From: DATBFG01 sp036558645
GTDB lineage: Bacteria; Acidobacteriota; Terriglobia; Terriglobales; Acidobacteriaceae
Assembly (NCBI GenBank): GCA_036558645.1
Contig: DATBFG010000057.1
Coordinates: 1-57,956 of the forward strand
Direction of reading: 5' to 3'
Length of the DNA: 57,956 nucleotides
The position numbers and the translations under genes are program-made. The notes beneath the pieces are model-generated. The model did not search any database. It was not told where the DNA came from and saw only the letters and a list, made by a program, of their open reading frames with translations. Of this stretch, positions 17,212-25,929 are shown piece after piece (position 1 is the first letter of the stretch; the number at the start of each line of letters is the position of its first letter).

Positions 17212-17463
17212 CTATTCGTTCAGCTGCTTTGCACGGTCATAGCATCCACCGCAAAGCAGGACAATCTTGGTCAATTTTTCAGATTCTTCGTTCCATCCGT
17301 CATGCTCGGCTCTGATTTTTTCGCAGTTCGAACACCACGCGTCGGGGCGCGAATTGCCAGGATCAGAGAAAAAATGAAACCCCAAATCCCGGCCGTGCAC
17401 AAGATGTTGACAAACGAAGGTCTCTTGACTCGCGCCGTGTTCAGAGCATTCGATGGTTTTCAT
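17212..17463 (-). CDS. Small zinc-ribbon-like protein, 83 aa
   Basis: Four Cys in two pairs plus His residues suggest a zinc-binding fold: C6-x2-H near the start (TIECSEHG), TFVCQHLVHG, then WCSNCEKIRAEHDGW and LCGGCYDRAKQ. The residue spacing (PDAWCSNCE, GWNEESE) is, from memory, that of an uncharacterised family of short bacterial proteins; no function can be given. It sits 11 bases upstream of the aconitase-like gene and 65 bases after the MmgE/PrpD gene, all on the minus strand, so it is probably part of the same transcript. Confidence 0.68.
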   Translation of the reverse strand: MKTIECSEHGASQETFVCQHLVHGRDLGFHFFSDPGNSRPDAWCSNCEKIRAEHDGWNEESEKLTKIVLLCGGCYDRAKQLNE

Positions 17464-17528
17464 TTCCTACTGAATTCCTGTCGTGCGCAATACGGCGAGC
17501 TTAGCGCAGCGTCCACTAGCATCCCGTG

Positions 17529-18953
17529 CTACGTGGTTGCCGCTGACTTCTTCTTGCTCGTGGTCGCTTTCATCAGCGACATCAGCTTACTGACGGAATC
17601 AATGTTCTCCAGATTCCAGATTGCGTCTTTCAGCTTCTTTTGGGCGCTCGTCGACAAAACGCCTTCGGCCAACGCAGCAAACTTCTCTTCGATTTCCTGA
17701 TCGCTTAACGGATTGCGTGGGTCGCCCTTCGGGTAGTCGAGTTGCTTGCTCAGGGTACGTCCGTCGGTCGTCGTGATATTCACGATGACGCGCTGCAGCG
17801 CCGGAAAAACTTTCTCAATCTCGGGATCGGCGACTACTTCAACCTTCTTCAACTGGGCGCGAATGGTTGGATCCATGATCTTTTCCATGGTGAACTGCAT
17901 AGGGGTGACCTGACGCTCAGCGAGAGCAGCCGCGATCACGTACGGCAGCGAATGGTCAGCCGTTTCTTTGGTGTGTGGATCGTATTTGCTGGGATCAGAA
18001 AGGATGTCAGCCGCTCGAGCCAACGAACGAATCTGTATCTTGGTTACATCGTCCGGCTTCAGGGCGTTCTCTTTGACCAGGTCAAGCACAGCGGAGATCG
18101 GGGCGTGAGTGAGCGCCTCCGTCGGGAAGAACTTCATGCCACATTGGGTAATGCGCCATGAGTCACCGAGGCCGTCGGTAAGCAGATTCAACTTCCATTC
18201 GGGGCCAAAGCAGTGAGTCAAGCCTTCCTTGCCATCGATGACATGTTCAGGTCCGGTGTAGCCCTTTTCCGCCATCAACGCGGCGAGCACGCCGCTTTGC
18301 GTGGCCATGGGATCGACCGTATTCTTCATCATGGTCAGCTTGCCGGCTGTCACCGCACCTAGGGTGCAATGGCGTGAGGCGGAGATGCCGATCGCGTGTT
18401 GAATCTGCTCCCAAGGAAGATGAATCGCCCTTCCCGCAACAATCGGGGAGACGAAGGCGGTCAGAGTGGCGTGATGCCAGCCTCGTTCTCGAATACCCGG
18501 GAAAGCCGCTTCGCACAGGCGCATTTCAAACTCATGGCCCAGAACCATACCAACGATGAGCTCTTTGCCGTCGCTTCCAGCGCGCTCGCAACCTGCGATG
18601 GCCGCCGGGAAAATGTCTGATGGATGCGAAGGGTCCTGCTTCCAGTAAATATCGTTGTAATCCATACAGCGGATCATCAATGCATTCGCCAGCGAGGCCG
18701 ACACGGCGTCGATCTTTTTTCCGGTTCCGATGACAGTTGCTGGGCCACGGCCTGCAATTTCGTCGAGCACTTCGAGTGCAATCTTCACATCATGCTGCTG
18801 ATAACCCCCTAAGGCACAGCCAACAGAATCCAGCAAATACCGCTTTGCCTGGTATATGGCGTCTTTAGAGAGTTGCTTATATTGCAAGGCGGCAGCCCAG
18901 CGAGACATGGCTGCAGTGATGGTTGGCTGGGAGGGCTTGGTAGCTGTAGACAC
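17529..18953 (-). CDS. MmgE/PrpD family protein (2-methylcitrate dehydratase / cis-aconitate decarboxylase fold)
   Basis: 474 aa, usual for the family. The N-terminal helical domain carries YLLDSVGCALGGY and the conserved active-site stretch MDYNDIYWKQDPSHPSDIFPA, then GHEFEMRLCEA and GWHHATLTAFVSPIVAG, where the family histidines sit. The C-terminal lid domain follows (HSLPYVIAAALAE, a conserved DHSLPY element). Family members dehydrate 2-methylcitrate, decarboxylate cis-aconitate or epimerise iminodisuccinate. Being first in a cluster with homoaconitase-like, IDH-like and citrate-lyase genes points to a tricarboxylate substrate. GTG start with AGGAGA six bases upstream. A Lys/Ser/Ala-rich tail (TTSKKKSAATT) is an oddity. 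Confidence 0.87.
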   Translation of the reverse strand: MSTATKPSQPTITAAMSRWAAALQYKQLSKDAIYQAKRYLLDSVGCALGGYQQHDVKIALEVLDEIAGRGPATVIGTGKKIDAVSASLANALMIRCMDYNDIYWKQDPSHPSDIFPAAIAGCERAGSDGKELIVGMVLGHEFEMRLCEAAFPGIRERGWHHATLTAFVSPIVAGRAIHLPWEQIQHAIGISASRHCTLGAVTAGKLTMMKNTVDPMATQSGVLAALMAEKGYTGPEHVIDGKEGLTHCFGPEWKLNLLTDGLGDSWRITQCGMKFFPTEALTHAPISAVLDLVKENALKPDDVTKIQIRSLARAADILSDPSKYDPHTKETADHSLPYVIAAALAERQVTPMQFTMEKIMDPTIRAQLKKVEVVADPEIEKVFPALQRVIVNITTTDGRTLSKQLDYPKGDPRNPLSDQEIEEKFAALAEGVLSTSAQKKLKDAIWNLENIDSVSKLMSLMKATTSKKKSAATT

Positions 18954-18972
18954 GGAATCTCCTGAATGTGTA

Positions 18973-19068
18973 AGGTTTCAAAGTTTCAGGGTTTCAACGT
19001 TTCAAAAACATTGGCATCGGTCCATGCTTGACCCGTTTAAACTTTGAAACCTTGAAACGTTGGAACCT
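18973..19068. repeat. Inverted pair of 8-base GTTTCAAN tandem arrays
   Basis: The left arm at 18973-19005 is a tandem of GTTTCAAA, GTTTCAGG, GTTTCAAC, GTTTCAAA units. The right arm at 19036-19068 is the imperfect reverse complement (TTTGAAAC, CTTGAAAC, GTTGGAAC). The two face each other across about 30 bases between the HD-domain and MmgE/PrpD genes and would form a long hairpin. It looks like a REP/BIME-type element. Confidence 0.6.
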
Positions 19069-19069
19069 G

Positions 19070-19627
19070 CTACTTTACTTTCACGTTCTTCGGGTTCTTG
19101 AACGGCAAGAACGCCATAAAATCTGCATGATGCACGATGTAGGCCTCGGTCGTTCGCTTGACGAGGTCGCCTTCGGCAGCGTGGGCGGCGATGATGTGGC
19201 ACACGTCATCCGGCACACCACACTCCAGGGCTAGTGCCACTCCGGTAAACGGATGGCGCAGGGCCTCGCCGCGCTCGCTCTGCTTACTCTTACCGTCCGG
19301 ACCAATTTCGTACTCGAGCAGCTTGCCTACGTCTGCCAGGATTGCGCCCGCTACCACGGTATCTTTATCAATCGGCAGCGCGCGCCCCATGAAGTCTTCC
19401 ATGGCTTCGGCGCTCTGGCGAGCAATGTGGACAACGCATCGCTTGTGCTCCATGAAGGTGATGGGGCAGTTCGGGACCAGCAGGGTGAAGGGGATGCGGT
19501 TAAGGTCGTCCGGCTTCAGAGGGCTTCGCTCCAAGGCTTTGATCCAGGTCTGCGTAACCTGTTCGCGCAGCTTGGGATTCTCGATCCACTGAATCTCGGG
19601 CCACAACCGTGCGACTGCCTCGCGCAT
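19070..19627 (-). CDS. HD-domain protein (degenerate phosphohydrolase motif)
   Basis: 185 aa from ATG 19627, chosen because AGGAGG lies 9 bases upstream and the longer reading adds an unrelated leader. HD-superfamily helices are recognisable: first His in RCVVHIARQSAEAM, the HD-motif position in AGAILADVGKLLEYE, then LRHPFTGVALAL, HIIAAHAAEGD and IVHHADFMAF. The central His-Asp pair reads Ala-Asp (LADVGK instead of LHDVGK), so one metal ligand is missing while the others remain. It may still bind one metal or may be a regulatory or binding domain. It lies 116 bases upstream of the MmgE/PrpD gene on the same strand, separated by the GTTTCAA repeats. Confidence 0.78.
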   Translation of the reverse strand: MREAVARLWPEIQWIENPKLREQVTQTWIKALERSPLKPDDLNRIPFTLLVPNCPITFMEHKRCVVHIARQSAEAMEDFMGRALPIDKDTVVAGAILADVGKLLEYEIGPDGKSKQSERGEALRHPFTGVALALECGVPDDVCHIIAAHAAEGDLVKRTTEAYIVHHADFMAFLPFKNPKNVKVK

Positions 19628-19896
19628 GCTCAACCATCCTCCTAAATAGAAAACTAGTAAGGATATATTGCCGGTAGACAAGGCGTCGAGTGGCGCGACT
19701 CACACGAGCCTGTGATGGCCTCATAACGTGCCACGGTCGTGAATCACTACTCCGTGTGCAACGTTTTCGCCCGAACTCTCACCATTTACCAGGGGCTTGT
19801 GCGGCGATTCTTTCTTGCCATATGGTCTCTGCTGCGATAGTGTCGCGAAAATCAGGCGAACGCCCCTTCCTGAAGTCTTGACGGAGGTGACTTGCC

Positions 19897-22800
19897 ATGA
19901 CACAGATGAACAGCGGAGAAAATGAGCCTTCCGCCAGCGGGTCTTCTCATAAGCAGTCTGTCCAGCGCCGACTGTCGCGCTCAGAAAGACACGCAAGAGC
20001 GGAACAAAGCTGGATTTTCGAACGCATTCGTCGAGTTCCACGATCGCGGTGGCTCGTCTTGGCCGCCGGTGTTCTCGCCGTTGCTTCGTTGTTTTGGTAT
20101 CAGAGGCTGCAATCATGGGACACACACCAGGCAACCCAAGCCGGCAACAGTGCCTTTCTTACCGGAAACTGGTGGAGCGAGCCGGTCGTGTACAACCACG
20201 ATGCTGCCCTCCCGGAAATTTCCGGGCGCCTCTATGGTGTGGCGATTGAGAACCGGGACGGTAAAGAGCGAATCTGGGTGGTTGGAACGAAGGGTTTCCT
20301 GGCCTACTCCGCCGATGGCGGGCAATGTTGGACGCCTTTCGCCTATCAGGCGGACCAGGGTTTGTTCCGTGAAATCACTCCCAATCCCTGCGCCAATCCT
20401 CAATCCGTAGAGCTGCGGTTCCCCGATCTGATTCCGACTGTGCACGCGGCTGAACCGCAATCGAGTGCGCCTCGGCAGCAATCTCCTGCGCAGCAGAGTT
20501 ATCCCAATTCGCCCGTGGAGCAGCGGAGCTATCCCAACATGAATGCGGCCTCGCAACAGGCTCGCGCGCCTTTTTCGATTCAGCCATCTTCGCTCGACTT
20601 CGGACAGGTCTCGCTCGCTCAGGGTAAAGAAGAACAGACTTACACGCGGAATGTAACCGTCTACAACAATGTCGGCAGGGAATTTCAAGTGTTCGCTAAG
20701 GGACTCTCCGGCGACCCGCAGAACGAATTTTCATTCAACCTTGGCATCTGCGAGAAGGTGGTCGATGTTAAATCGGGTTGCACAATCACTGTGAGATTCA
20801 CGCCGCGGAGTGCCGGCAACAAGCAAGTTGAGTTGCCCCTATACAACAGTTATTCCTCATCAACTGCAACGCTGAGAATTCAAGCGGCAGTATTGCCTGC
20901 CGCCGCCGCACAAACTTCAGCCCAGAACGCACCCGCAGAAAAAGAACCCGTTCCGAATCAGAAAAAGATAGCTAATTCTGAGACGACGAATAAGGTCGTT
21001 CCGCCAGTGGAACCGGCGCGCAAAACTCCGGACGTGCAGACGCCGCCAGCGGCAACTGGAACAACCTCTCTCAAAGCGCCAATCGATCCACCAGATTTGT
21101 TGGCAATCGGGTTCGAACCGAGTAACAGGATCGTCTCGACTGGAGGCGAGACATGGTCTTTAGATTCTGCTGGAGCATGGGTTTTCACGCCGCAAACTTC
21201 GGGAACAACAGTTCGGTTGGGCGGCAGGATATGGACATTGACTGGTCCCGCTGGAAAATGGGCGACGGAGACGAGAGTCCGCGATTTTGATCGGCTAAGC
21301 AACACGAGCTTGGTGAATGGGACACGGCTCGAGTTGCAGAAAAAAGAACGCGGAACTGATATCTCAAAACAGACTGCGACCGAACCAGCAAAGCAAGAAA
21401 ATTGGCCAGATTCACAACTGCCTTCAGTCGCCTTCGATTCGCGCGGACAAGCCTGGGTCGCGGGATGGTCAAACGACAAACATGGAGACCATGCCATTCT
21501 GGCGCGGTCAGGCGAGGGGGCTGATTGGCTACCGCTGACGCGTGGCGCTCTGGCACCGGACCGCCGAGAAGCCGCACAAGATAGCCGCGCCTGGATGTGG
21601 ATGCCACGCTGGTACCTCGCGATGGTTCTGCTGAGTCTTGCCCTGGCTGCGCTGGCGCTGGTGCCGCCGGCTCAAGTTGAACCCGAAGACACGACGGAGC
21701 GTGAAAGCGTCGAGGGCAGGCTTTCTTCCGACCGCCCTCTCGATCCTGGAGATCGAGATGTGCTCGGCCTGACCGAAATCGCACTCGGGCTATCAGCCTT
21801 CCTGCGTAATGAGAAGACGCTTCCACCTTTGACCGTGGCGATCAACGGCGAGTGGGGTACCGGCAAGAGTTCTCTGATGAACCTGTTGCGCTGTGACTTG
21901 AAGAGTTACGGCATGTGCCCGGTCTGGTTCAACGCCTGGCATCATCAGAAGGAAGAACATCTCTTGGCCGCGCTTCTGCAGACCGTCAAACTGGAGGCAG
22001 TCCCGCCAGCGTGGAATCTGCTGGGAGTTCCCTTCCGAGCGCGTCTGATGGCATACCATCTCAAGCGCAGGTGGCCGTTGCTGCTGATTGTGGCGGCAGT
22101 AATCACCTTTCTCGTCGTGCTCGATTACCACCTCCGAATTGACCACGGTTCGGATCTCTTCTTGTGGCTCACGAGTCACATCATTCCGTCCGTCGGTACG
22201 AAGGCGTCGCCACCTGCTTCCATCTTGCCGGTACAGGGCGGATTGATTGCGGTTATCACCACGATAGCAGCGTTATGGAAAGGGATGACCGCGTTTGGTG
22301 CAAATCCTGCATCGCTGCTTGCCTCGGTTGCACAAGGCAACAAGATGAAGGATCTGGAAGCGCAAACCAGCTTCCGGCAGAGGTTCGCAGTCGAGTTTCG
22401 CGACTTCACCAATGCATTGGGACCACGACGGCCACTCGTGATCTTCATCGACGATCTCGACCGCTGCCTTCCCGCCAATGTTCGAGACGTTCTGGAGGCA
22501 GTGAATTTCCTCGTTTCGTCCGGCGACTGCTTCGTAGTGCTGGGCATGGATCGCGTACAGGTGCAACGAGCGGTCGGATTGAGCTTTAAGGAAGTCGCCG
22601 AAGAAGCAGGCCCAATGCAAATCAGGGGAGCACAGGCCTTGGCTTCTGCAACGCAGTCGAAGCAAGGACCCAGCGATGCCGCGGAATTAGCCCGCGAAAA
22701 GCGCGCTGAGTTTGCGCAAAAATATCTGGAGAAGTTAGTCAACCTGGAAGTCCGGGTACCGCTCGCCGAGGACGATGCGTCGCAGCAGGGTCTTTTCGAA

Positions 22801-23760
22801 AAAGAACCGCCGGCAAAGCCGGTCAGCGATGCCGAAAAGGCGATGCGAACCGGACTGCGAGTGCTGCGCTGGGCAGTTCCACTGGTCTTGGGAGTACTGC
22901 TTCTCTGGGGCGCCGGTCACTTCAGTGTCAGTGCAGTGCCCGCATTCGAAGCTTGGATGAAGGAAAATCCCGAGCCTGCAGCCCCGCCTCCTGCATCACA
23001 GAACCCGCAGCAGGTGAGCCAGTCGCCTGGCGGAACAGTCGTAGCCGTAGCCCCATCGCAGCAGAAGCAAGTGCAAACCCCAGCTGTCGAGCCAGATCAG
23101 TCCGCTGGAGAAATCATTTCTCCTTTCGCCGGTGAAGCTCCCGCGTTTAGGACGATCAAGACGATATGGCCCGCGCGCTGGATGCTGTCTCTGCCCTTGT
23201 ACCTCACAGCCATCTTCCTGTTGCTGGTTGCCAACGTTGTACTCACTACCCGCCCGGGCGTGGTCACTCACGACTCTCAGCAGTTTACCGACGCTATGGA
23301 GAAGGTCTGGTATCCACTCGTTCTGGCGAAACAAAATACCCCGCGTTCGGCGAAACGTTTCGTGAACCGCGTACGCTACCTTGCCATGAGGCAACGTTTT
23401 TACCGCGACGACGCGTCGCTCTGGGAGCGAACGCTCTTTCCCCAGCGGTTGGCATCCCCACCTCGCGGTAAGGAGTACGCCAAGGTTCCAGAGCCCTTGC
23501 TAGTCGCGATGGCGGCAATGGAACAGATGGAGCCTTCGTGGGTTTACGATCCTGTCACGTTCCAGGGGATTGTTGACGGTACAAACCTGCCGAACAACCT
23601 TTTGACCACAACGCGCGAGAAACACTGCACCGTCTTTGAGCAAACTCGGTCACAGTGGAACCTGCTAACGAAATATCGGGAGGCGTTCCTGGCGATTTGG
23701 CCGCGCGTGTCTCCCGAGGAAGCACAAGAGGAAGCACGCGGGGCGTCAATGGGATCCTAG
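19897..23760 (+). CDS. Giant membrane-bound KAP-family P-loop NTPase with periplasmic Ig-like region
   Basis: 1287 aa, start fixed by GGAGGTGA at 19883-19890. Order: basic N-terminus; TM1 about 52-68; a large predicted periplasmic region (69-571) with a BNR/propeller-like piece (WVVGTKGFLAYSADGGQCW), an ASPM/SPD-2/Hydin-like Ig domain (SLDFGQVSLAQG ... GCTITVRFTPRSAGN) and a second propeller-like piece (VAFDSRGQAWVAGW). TM2 follows at about 572-589. The KAP NTPase has Walker A NGEWGTGKSS (651-659), a TM hairpin inserted between the Walker motifs (about 726-746 and 775-797) as is typical of KAP proteins, and Walker B LVIFIDDLDR (about 847-857). TMs near 989-1010 and 1096-1118 bracket a Pro/Gln-rich loop, then a cytosolic tail. 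The predicted topology is self-consistent. KAP relatives include phage-exclusion protein PifA; the role here is unknown. Confidence 0.85.
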   Translation: MTQMNSGENEPSASGSSHKQSVQRRLSRSERHARAEQSWIFERIRRVPRSRWLVLAAGVLAVASLFWYQRLQSWDTHQATQAGNSAFLTGNWWSEPVVYNHDAALPEISGRLYGVAIENRDGKERIWVVGTKGFLAYSADGGQCWTPFAYQADQGLFREITPNPCANPQSVELRFPDLIPTVHAAEPQSSAPRQQSPAQQSYPNSPVEQRSYPNMNAASQQARAPFSIQPSSLDFGQVSLAQGKEEQTYTRNVTVYNNVGREFQVFAKGLSGDPQNEFSFNLGICEKVVDVKSGCTITVRFTPRSAGNKQVELPLYNSYSSSTATLRIQAAVLPAAAAQTSAQNAPAEKEPVPNQKKIANSETTNKVVPPVEPARKTPDVQTPPAATGTTSLKAPIDPPDLLAIGFEPSNRIVSTGGETWSLDSAGAWVFTPQTSGTTVRLGGRIWTLTGPAGKWATETRVRDFDRLSNTSLVNGTRLELQKKERGTDISKQTATEPAKQENWPDSQLPSVAFDSRGQAWVAGWSNDKHGDHAILARSGEGADWLPLTRGALAPDRREAAQDSRAWMWMPRWYLAMVLLSLALAALALVPPAQVEPEDTTERESVEGRLSSDRPLDPGDRDVLGLTEIALGLSAFLRNEKTLPPLTVAINGEWGTGKSSLMNLLRCDLKSYGMCPVWFNAWHHQKEEHLLAALLQTVKLEAVPPAWNLLGVPFRARLMAYHLKRRWPLLLIVAAVITFLVVLDYHLRIDHGSDLFLWLTSHIIPSVGTKASPPASILPVQGGLIAVITTIAALWKGMTAFGANPASLLASVAQGNKMKDLEAQTSFRQRFAVEFRDFTNALGPRRPLVIFIDDLDRCLPANVRDVLEAVNFLVSSGDCFVVLGMDRVQVQRAVGLSFKEVAEEAGPMQIRGAQALASATQSKQGPSDAAELAREKRAEFAQKYLEKLVNLEVRVPLAEDDASQQGLFEKEPPAKPVSDAEKAMRTGLRVLRWAVPLVLGVLLLWGAGHFSVSAVPAFEAWMKENPEPAAPPPASQNPQQVSQSPGGTVVAVAPSQQKQVQTPAVEPDQSAGEIISPFAGEAPAFRTIKTIWPARWMLSLPLYLTAIFLLLVANVVLTTRPGVVTHDSQQFTDAMEKVWYPLVLAKQNTPRSAKRFVNRVRYLAMRQRFYRDDASLWERTLFPQRLASPPRGKEYAKVPEPLLVAMAAMEQMEPSWVYDPVTFQGIVDGTNLPNNLLTTTREKHCTVFEQTRSQWNLLTKYREAFLAIWPRVSPEEAQEEARGASMGS

Positions 23761-23802
23761 CGGGGCGATGCGCGAGCTAGAAAACAAGCATCCTACACTG
23801 CG

Positions 23803-24498
23803 ATGACGCGAAAGATGGATCTCATAACGATGCGATGCGTGTTGCTGCTCACAGCAGTTCTGCTGCCGGCTACGATGATCGCGCAACCGGCTCCCGACAC
23901 ATCGACCATTTTGATTCAGACAACCAGCATGCCCAAGGTATTTCTGCGGCATCCCCTCCGCATTGAGCTAAAGGCGCAAGGAGGAACTGCGCCGCTTCGC
24001 TGGGAAGTTACCGGGGGGGATATGCCTCCAGGCTTGACGTTGAGCCCCGATGGCGTACTGAGCGGCATACCAAACAAGCTGGGAAAATATTCATTCACGG
24101 TTACCGTGCGAGATTCTGGGCGTCCTCCGCATGAGCGGAACCAGGAACTTACGCTGGTTGTGACTGCGCCGCTGCTGGTGGAGTGGAGCCGGCCTCCTGT
24201 CGTGAACGGACAACGGGTCGAAGGCGCGATCAAAGTGACGAATGGCACGGATACAGATTTTGATCTGACCGAGATTGTGATGGCAGTGAACGAAATCGGC
24301 CGGGCAACTGCCTTGGGTTATCAGCACTTCAAATTAACAGCTGGCACAGAGGAGTTCGAAATCCCATTCGGCGAAAACTTGCCCAGCGGTGCGTATCAGC
24401 TTCACGTGGATGCCGTGGCCGAAGTACCGGAGACGAATACGATTTATCGCGCGCGCTTGACGCCGGAAGAAAAGACGGTTGTGCAGAAGGGGCCGTAA
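23803..24498 (+). CDS. Secreted protein with putative Ig (He_PIG) domain
   Basis: 231 aa. A signal peptide (MRCVLLLTAVLLPATMIAQP) follows a short lead, so the true start could be 23803, the internal ATG at 23815 or the ATG at 23830. Residues about 50-110 carry a cadherin/He_PIG Ig-like repeat: APLRWEVTGGDMPPGLTLSP, DGVLSGIPNKLGKYSFTVTV, DSGRPP. The C-terminal half is another beta-sandwich (VEGAIKVTNGTDTDFDLTEIVMAV). It begins 42 bases after the KAP NTPase and could be its exported partner. Exact function unknown. Confidence 0.72.
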   Translation: MTRKMDLITMRCVLLLTAVLLPATMIAQPAPDTSTILIQTTSMPKVFLRHPLRIELKAQGGTAPLRWEVTGGDMPPGLTLSPDGVLSGIPNKLGKYSFTVTVRDSGRPPHERNQELTLVVTAPLLVEWSRPPVVNGQRVEGAIKVTNGTDTDFDLTEIVMAVNEIGRATALGYQHFKLTAGTEEFEIPFGENLPSGAYQLHVDAVAEVPETNTIYRARLTPEEKTVVQKGP

Positions 24499-25237
24499 GA
24501 AGTCCGAGGGCTGGATATCTGATGACTAGAGACGGGCCCCTTGGGCAGCCCGTCTGTCCGGGGAAGGGCTTAAGGAGAAAACACCGAGACGCGGACACAA
24601 ATTAAGAGTCCCGAGGTAGTGTTAAGCTCATTCTTCTCAGCCAGTAGTTCGCTTTAGACCCTTGCCGACCTGACATTATCGCGTTTCCCTTGCGGGGCTA
24701 CGACAACACGATCAAACTCGGGCTCCGGGCTCACCGCCAACTGGATAAATCAGCCTAACGCCTCAGGACTCTATCTTGCCTCCGACAAATCTTCTTGTTC
24801 ACCTCGACCAGCGCTTTGCTATAGACCCTTGCTCGCCTTCTATCCGTCATCTTGCGATGCAGAGAGTGACTTCGCTTGAGCCCCGGACGCCACGCCAACC
24901 GGCCAAACTTCAGAAGCTGTCAAAGAACGAGTGTGTTTTACTCCTTCTATTTTTACAGTCAACATAAAATGACAGTATTCTATGTGCTTTGTCTGCAACG
25001 AGCTGCACGCCATCCACAGGCACATGACACAAACTTGGTGCATCTATTCGCGCCGCATCTGAAAACGCTGCGCGTTAATTGCAAGATTTGGGAAGAACAG
25101 TGCAACTGAGAAGGTTGCCAAGGAGGAGCACAGCATTGTGAAAATCACGGGGAAATCCGCGCCGGGCAAGGGTTTTCGCGAGATGTTATGACTACCCCGG
25201 CGCAGGTTTCACTCCCGTGAGGCAACATTCGCAACAG
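24499..25237. other. 739-base intergenic region without a convincing gene
   Basis: It holds a stem-loop at 24530-24555 (AGACGGGC/GCCCGTCT, no T run). A near-direct repeat of 11 bases, TAGACCCTTGC, occurs at 24655-24665 and 24822-24832. An AT-richer stretch follows at about 24925-24990. A good AAGGAGG at 25120-25126 stands ahead of GTG 25138, which opens only an 18-codon frame. Reading frames in both directions are short and broken, as in a decayed gene or insertion; no family is recognisable. Confidence 0.5.
24530..24555 (+). terminator. Stem-loop after the KAP/Ig gene pair, possible terminator
   Basis: AGACGGGC and GCCCGTCT form a perfect 8-bp stem with a 10-base loop, 31 bases after the stop at 24498. 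No U run follows, so it may only protect the transcript end. Confidence 0.4.
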
Positions 25238-25771
25238 CTACTTCACACCCTTTTCCGGATTCCAGGAGCCCTGTGCCTTGCGGACGACGACCATTTCGCC
25301 GATGTGATAGGCGTTGTGAGCACCGATGTGAGCGATCTCGGAGGCGTTGTCCTTCAGCTTTTGTTCATCTGCGGTCTCGACGGCTTTTTCCCACTCATTC
25401 ATCACATCATCAAGCGCCTTGACGGTTGCTGGCCAATTCTTCGCATCGAAGGCATTAAAGGTCTCGTCATTATTTCCGTCAAACTTAGCTTCCTGGCCTT
25501 TGAACTTCGCCAGTGCGTAGCGATTCCAGAAGAGCAAGTGATTCGCGAGCTGGCCGACGGAGTGGTTGCCTTTGCCGTCGGTCCACTTGGCCTGTTCGGG
25601 AGTCAGGCCCTCGACGGCCACGTTAATAGGGACATACCAATCCTTCACGTTGTGCGTGGTTTTCAATTGTTCGAGTAGAACCCCCCTCAGATCGGTTGGA
25701 GCTTTCGGTTGATCTTGTGCAACGACAGAGAGGGGCAGGCAGAGCAGGAGAATAAGGGTTAGTTTTCGCAT
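25238..25771 (-). CDS. Exported DinB-superfamily protein
   Basis: 177 aa from the ATG at 25771, which opens a clear signal peptide (MRKLTLILLLCLPLSVVAQD); the longer reading adds residues unlike a signal. The body is a four-helix DinB bundle with the three metal-binding histidines of the fold: one in NHSVGQLANHLLFW and two in IGAHNAYHIGEMVVVRK. DinB-like proteins are often thiol-dependent S-transferases in the cytosol; an exported version is common in acidobacteria but its reaction is unknown. It is divergent from the PPOX-class gene at 25930. Confidence 0.8.
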   Translation of the reverse strand: MRKLTLILLLCLPLSVVAQDQPKAPTDLRGVLLEQLKTTHNVKDWYVPINVAVEGLTPEQAKWTDGKGNHSVGQLANHLLFWNRYALAKFKGQEAKFDGNNDETFNAFDAKNWPATVKALDDVMNEWEKAVETADEQKLKDNASEIAHIGAHNAYHIGEMVVVRKAQGSWNPEKGVK

Positions 25772-25929
25772 AGCCGATTGGACTGAAAGGAATGATCTCG
25801 GATAGCAGACGATTGAGGGTCTCAAACATTTCACAAATTGTCTAAGATCAATACCCTTCCGTGCGAGCGCAAGTTGTTGCGCCAGATATAATTCTGTGGC
25901 CGTCTTGGAAAGACATTCAGGAGGAAGTT

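Noticed and set aside
24760..24950. Minus-strand frame of about 50 codons rich in Arg/Lys
   Set aside because: No good start, no Shine-Dalgarno and no family; probably chance or a remnant.
25138..25191. 18-codon frame after a strong AAGGAGG
   Set aside because: Too short and featureless; the spacing (11 bases) is long. Kept only as a note on the intergenic region.
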